A DNA stretch of 64,000 nucleotides. Origin: Aselliscus stoliczkanus. Taxonomy: Eukaryota > Chordata > Mammalia > Chiroptera > Hipposideridae. Position numbers and translations under genes: made by a program. Positions 59,940 through 64,000 of this stretch are shown here, piece after piece. The stretch lies in the NCBI GenBank assembly GCA_033961575.1, contig CM066736.1:91706852-91770851 (forward strand). Reading direction: 5' to 3'. Each line of letters opens with the position of its first letter. Position 1 is the stretch's first letter. The notes under the pieces are model-generated. The model was not told the DNA's origin and did no database searches. It saw nothing but the letters and a program-made list of their open reading frames with translations.

Positions 59940-60545
59940 TTAACCTACCTGTCTCCTTGAGATCAAGCACCTGTCTTCAGGTTGCTCCAGATGTCGCCAA
60001 AGGCTCTCAGAGATATCCTGAGGCAGACTCAACCTGGAGCAGTGGTGACCAGGTTCTTGTCTTTGTGTAGGAAAAAATTCAAGAGTGAGACAGAAGCAGG
60101 AAAGCACAGGGAGTTACTGAAATCAAAGTACACACTTGAGAGGGCAGTGCAGGCAAACTCAGAGATTGAGTCATCCTGAGGAAGTTCTGAGCAGGGATTT
60201 TCTAATCTCCTTTAGGGGCTGGCTCCACCCCCTGGATTAGACCTTCTGTTTCCCACTTCTTTTCCTTATTTGGTGTCTCTGGAACTGTCATCGTGTTAGG
60301 TGCATGATGAGAGTAACAATAACCGCAATGTAAATGGCATTATAATGACATTAAAATTAGCTAAGGTCAGGTCCCGGTCATAGATACTAGTCCTGCCAGA
60401 TAAAGCTTGTTCTTGTTTTTCCCTATCTGCAGATGCTGGATACAGTTTGTTATGAAACTCTAACTAAGGTGGTGCCTCAAATTGTATCCTGGAGAGGGTG
60501 GTTTCCCCAAGGAATTTATCCTGCCTTATAAATTTCCCCTGAGAG
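59940..60545 (-). mobile_element. 3' LTR of the minus-strand ERV (approximate)
   Basis: It lies directly downstream (on the minus strand) of the env remnant. On the minus strand it contains TTTATAAGGCAGG near its start, ACCAAATAAGG near 60265-60275, and a C/T-rich U5-like end. The short open frame at 59982-60179 on the plus strand is antisense to it. Exact ends need an alignment with the 5' LTR, which is outside the window. Confidence 0.5.
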
Positions 60546-60599
60546 ATTTTCACACCCATAATCACATGGGGCATGAGGGGCGGGGAGGTCAGCCTTCTA

Positions 60600-61440
60600 T
60601 AGCTGTTTCAGGCTGAGATGGGGTGTTGACCCTACCTAGGCTGGGACTGAAAATCCCTACCTGCCTTATCTAGGGGTTCAAGACCTCCCTCTAATGTGGT
60701 CTTTGTTGAGGGCACCAGTTTAAATGCTTGAAGGACCATCTTCTTTATGGGGAACTGCTGTAACCTGGAGACAAATTTGATAAGGAGGTTAAAAAGACAT
60801 GATCTGAACAATAGTTGTAGTAGGATAAAGACCAAAGTCTTAGCAAGCAGAAACCAGGTTAATGAAGGCAAAATATTCTGTATGGACTGTTAGATGAAAT
60901 CAGCTATTGGATTTCCCCTTGTGTAATCATGGAGCTGTTTAGCTTGACCATATATCCTTTTAATATCTTCTTCTACCTGGCCAGTAGTATTAAGATAGGT
61001 GCTGCAAGTCTTGTTAATAACTGCACATACACCTCCTTGTTTGGCTAGCAGATAATAAATCAAGAGCCAATCAGTTGTCAAGGACAATGTTTGTGAGTGA
61101 ATTGAGCCAGCATTGTAGGTTTTGGAGGGCATCTCCAATGCTTTTTCTTAGGGTAGCTGTACTCTTTGTCAGATTTCTTAAAGTGGCCTCATAGGCAAGT
61201 TCTCCCTAAGGGGCCGCTAGCCTGATGGCAGCCCCAGTGCCAACTAGGATAAGTCCTATGGCTGGCCTGCATTGGTGCTGGGTGATGTTATGAACAGTCC
61301 CAGAAATACCCTAAAGACCTGGGAATCTGAGAGTACATTGACATTTGAACTGAGAATTGTCAATATAGTGGTATACTAGAGCTATACACTATAGTATAAT
61401 AGAGCTAAAACTGGTGGTAAAATCCACTGGGGGAGCCCTT
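60600..61440 (-). pseudogene. ERV env remnant (transmembrane subunit)
   Basis: Minus-strand frames at 60890-61138 and 60632-60871 resemble the class I (gammaretrovirus-like) envelope TM ectodomain and the hydrophobic membrane anchor. Sequence at 61140-61250 continues upstream into the region expected for the heptad-repeat and fusion-peptide parts. Breaks between 60871 and 60890 and upstream of 61138 interrupt the frame, and the surface subunit is almost wholly missing. Not functional as a glycoprotein. Confidence 0.75.
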
Positions 61441-63130
61441 ACTGGGCAGTCTATCTGTGGTAGAACCTCAAAGGAGCAAGTACCCAAGTGGTGCACGTGC
61501 ACATTGTGGGGAAGAGGAGGTAAATTATGTGGTTAGGTGGGGGTCCCCAATGGTGGTCTGAATTCCACTTGGAAGATAAGGGGCCTCTCTTAAGCTCAGC
61601 ATCCCTCGGCCTGTCTGGTGTCCTCTCTGCTTTAGGAGATAGGTGGTATAGTTGCCAGGTTTCCCTCTCAAGTCCCTTCCGATATGTGCACCTGTTTTGA
61701 AGGCTTTTATTTTTATTTCTTTTTGGTCTATAGAAAGGCATCGAGATCCATGAATCAAATGACAGCCTAAGTATTTAATGGCTGGAGGGGATATTTGGGC
61801 CTGGGATACCTGATATCCCTTTTTCCCCAAGAAAATTGAGATCTAGGATGGTTTTGGCATTTAAGTCCTATTTGGTGGGGCTACAAATCAGAATATCATC
61901 TACATATTGAAGGATGGTCCCTTCTGGGCAATTTTAGTTTCCAGAGGTTTTGTTCCAGAGCCTGTCCAAAGAGGTGGGTGCTGCCCCAACACCCCTGTGG
62001 GAGGACAGTCCAGGTATACCAGGCAGTTTCATGGGTGTGAGGATCTGTCCATTCAAAAACAGACAATGGCTGACTTTCAGGGTGAAGGGAAATGCAAAAG
62101 AATTTATCTTTGCATCTTTGAGGTCTAGTACCGTGAATAACTTTGTGTCATGGGGAACTTGAGTCCAAAGTGTATAAGGATTTGAGACTATGGGGTGAAG
62201 GGGCACTACAGCCTCACTGATAGCTCTCAAGTCCTGGACCACATGATATTCTCCATTTGGATTTTTTTTAAAAACTTTATTGGGAAACAGTGTGTTTTTA
62301 CCAGGACCCATCTGCTCCAAGTCAATTCGTTGTCTTTCAATCTTAGTTGTGGAGGGCACAGCTTAGCTCCAAGACCAGTCACCATTCTCAATCTAGTTAT
62401 GGGGGGGCATAGCCCACCATCCCCTGAGGGAGTTGAACCGGCAATCTTGTTAAGAGCACCTGCTCTAACCAACTGAGCATCCGGCCGCCCACTGGCAGCT
62501 CAGCTCAAATCATTGTCTTCAATCCAGTTGTGGAGGGTGCAGCTCACTGGTTCATATGGGAATGAAACAGGCATCCCTGTTGCTCAGAGCATGCGCTCTA
62601 ACAACTGAGCCACCCCGCTGCCCCACTCCATTTGGATTTTTTATAGGCAGTATAGGCATGCTATAAGGGGAATGTGGGGTATTATCAGCCCATGATGTAT
62701 TAATTTATCAATGTGGGGTTTTATTCCACTATAAATTTAAGGGCTCAGGGGATATTGACACTTGCTGGGTATCCTGTCATTTCCTTTAACCTGATCTTTA
62801 TGGAAGGCACCTGAGTAGCCTCTCTGGGCATCCCCTTATCTTATACTATAGGATTTACAACTGATTGTATATGAGCAGGGATGGGAATCCCAGGAACCTC
62901 ACTCAGGTCAGGGTCTGAAGCCAAGAGGGAAATTAAACAATTGGGTTCCTGAGGGGAGTTAAAAAAGCTGGATGTTTGTGCCAGAGTCATCATTCAATCC
63001 ATTCCCTTAAAGGAGTGTGGCATTCTGGTATAACTAAAAATTTTCGAGAGACTAGACAATGTATACTGAGGGGACAGCAAAGAGGAGGGGTGCAGTTTCT
63101 TTTTTGGACTTGGACATGTACCTCAGTGAT
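61441..63130 (-). pseudogene. ERV pol remnant (reverse transcriptase region, deleted and interrupted)
   Basis: On the minus strand, the RT fingers/palm region reads NGEYHVVQDLRAISEAVVPL near 62215-62280. It runs on to a LDLKDA segment near 62120, and a later RT/connection segment with AIKYLGCHLIHG lies at 61740-61780. Frames are broken and a SINE interrupts it at 62268-62625. Between the RT end and env only about 400 bp remain, so RNase H and nearly all of integrase are deleted. The family is class I, ERV-H/F-like by RT flavour. Confidence 0.8.
62268..62625 (-). mobile_element. Composite tRNA-derived SINE in ERV pol
   Basis: Reversed tail TTTTAAAAACTTTATTGGGAA, two reversed tRNA-like modules (GAGCACCTGCTCTAACCAACT near 62455 and GAGCATGCGCTCTAACAACTG near 62587). 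A 17-bp duplication CTCCATTTGGATTTTTT lies at 62251-62267 and 62626-62642. It dates later than the ERV. Confidence 0.88.
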
Positions 63131-63140
63131 GGAGCAAACT

Positions 63141-63179
<39 letters not shown>

Positions 63180-64000
63180 TTTTTTTATTTTTTTGAGGGC
63201 AGTATTACTGGCCCTCATATGTGGGACCGAACCGGGGCCGCTGGCTTCCTAAGCCAGCAGTTAACCACCGCGCCACTCGGCCGGCCCTTGGAGCAAACTT
63301 TAGAGGTCATGGGTCCCACATGATCCATCAGGACAGAATAGGTGGCTCGCATATGAATTAAAAATTTATTTTCGTACCTGTTACATCAAGGGTTACCCGG
63401 CATTTCTCTGTAGTCATGAGATATCTTTCGTGAGAAGCCACCAGGAACCTTGGACCCCTTCAGTCTTCTTCACATAGGGCCATTATGGGTTTGGGGACCC
63501 GCCACTCCCCTCATAGCCGGGGGCATTTGTTCTTCCAGTGGCCTCATTGGTTGTATTGGGGGCAGGGGCCAGGGGGCTCTTTACTGTGGTGAGGACACTG
63601 GTTGCTCCAGTGCCCTGATTTTCCACAGTTAAAACATATCCTCCTTTGGGCCTTCAGGGAACGCCCCTTTACACCATTTCCTTAACTCTATTGGTGACCC
63701 TGTGGTCCAATGGCACTGCTCAGAGCAACTGCTACCATTTGAGCTTGCCACCTGGTGTTTCTAGTCTAATGCTGGGTCCTTTTACCCTCCTCAGCCTGGC
63801 CTCGATTGTTAAAGACTCTGAAGGGTATATATAACAATGAGCTACTGAGGTCTTAGGGCTTTACTGAAGTTTTTGCAGCTTTCTTCTGATATCAGGAGCA
63901 GACTTGTGAAGTGCTGGCCAAGTGGAGTTTGTCCCTCAGCAGAGGAAAGGTGAATATTGTAAAGTTTCTGAAGGCTTCAACCAGCCACCCCTGGAACAAG
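63131..64000 (-). pseudogene. ERV gag/protease remnant, running off the window end
   Basis: On the minus strand, a nucleocapsid zinc knuckle of the form C-X2-C-X4-H-X4-C is intact near 63590-63640. A second knuckle about 40 bp further on (63520-63565) has lost its second cysteine and holds a stop. Near 63880-63905 the capsid-end text APDIRRKLQKL, typical of class I gag, is visible in one frame. Several stops and frame changes intervene. The 5' part of gag and the 5' LTR lie beyond 64000. Confidence 0.75.
63144..63288 (-). mobile_element. Short tRNA-derived SINE with (TTTA)n tail, in ERV
   Basis: A (TTTA)n run of about 45 bp leads into TTGAGGGCAGTATTACTGGCC, and the reversed head ends GCCACTCGGCCGGCCC. 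The duplication TGGAGCAAACTTTA lies at 63130-63143 and 63289-63302. The microsatellite grew from the SINE's A-tail. Confidence 0.92.

Noticed and set aside
60632..61138. A preserved, possibly co-opted envelope gene
   Set aside because: Only TM-subunit pieces remain, with frame breaks and no surface subunit or start, so a syncytin-like gene is not supported.

Overview
This is mammalian nuclear DNA. It has spliced GT-AG introns, a CpG-island promoter, MIR/L2/L1/MaLR fossils and many tRNA-derived SINEs. About twenty of those SINEs belong to related families. A short form is about 105 bp. A long form is about 430-490 bp and ends in a tail reading CCCAATAAAATCTTTAAAA. I read this as a bat-type (Chiroptera, possibly rhinolophoid) SINE complement, but the species call is inference. 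MRPL17 lies beside a GVIN1-type very large GTPase copy, both on the minus strand, which matches my recollection of the human 11p15.4 order.

Layout. 1-610: tail of a decayed mariner transposase. 723-7310: antisense L1 fragments carrying three later insertions: a 76-bp MITE, a retrocopy of SNRPD1 with an intact 119-codon frame and a 15-bp target-site duplication, and a long SINE. 7310-17280: old repeats (MLT1, L2, an inverted-repeat pair, a 100-bp tandem duplication, two long SINEs) and no gene. 17669-18800: MRPL17 in three coding exons. Its CpG island holds NRF1-like and ETS sites and a 57-bp minisatellite. 19310-32000: LTRs, SINEs, MIRs and a G-quadruplex motif, otherwise empty. 32802-40196: a degenerate GVIN1-like gene copy (Walker A retained, many frame breaks). 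41633-57560: mostly sense-strand L1 debris with SINE insertions. 58452-64000: a solo LTR, a probable second LTR, and a minus-strand class I endogenous retrovirus (LTR, env, pol and gag remnants) that runs off the window end.

The only clearly functional gene is MRPL17, a mitochondrial large-subunit ribosomal protein. The SNRPD1 retrocopy could encode a protein but nothing shows that it does. I found no operon-like or defence-like gene system. What is unusual lies in the nested insertions, the composite SINE architectures, and the duplicated A-tailed segment that interrupts the GVIN copy.
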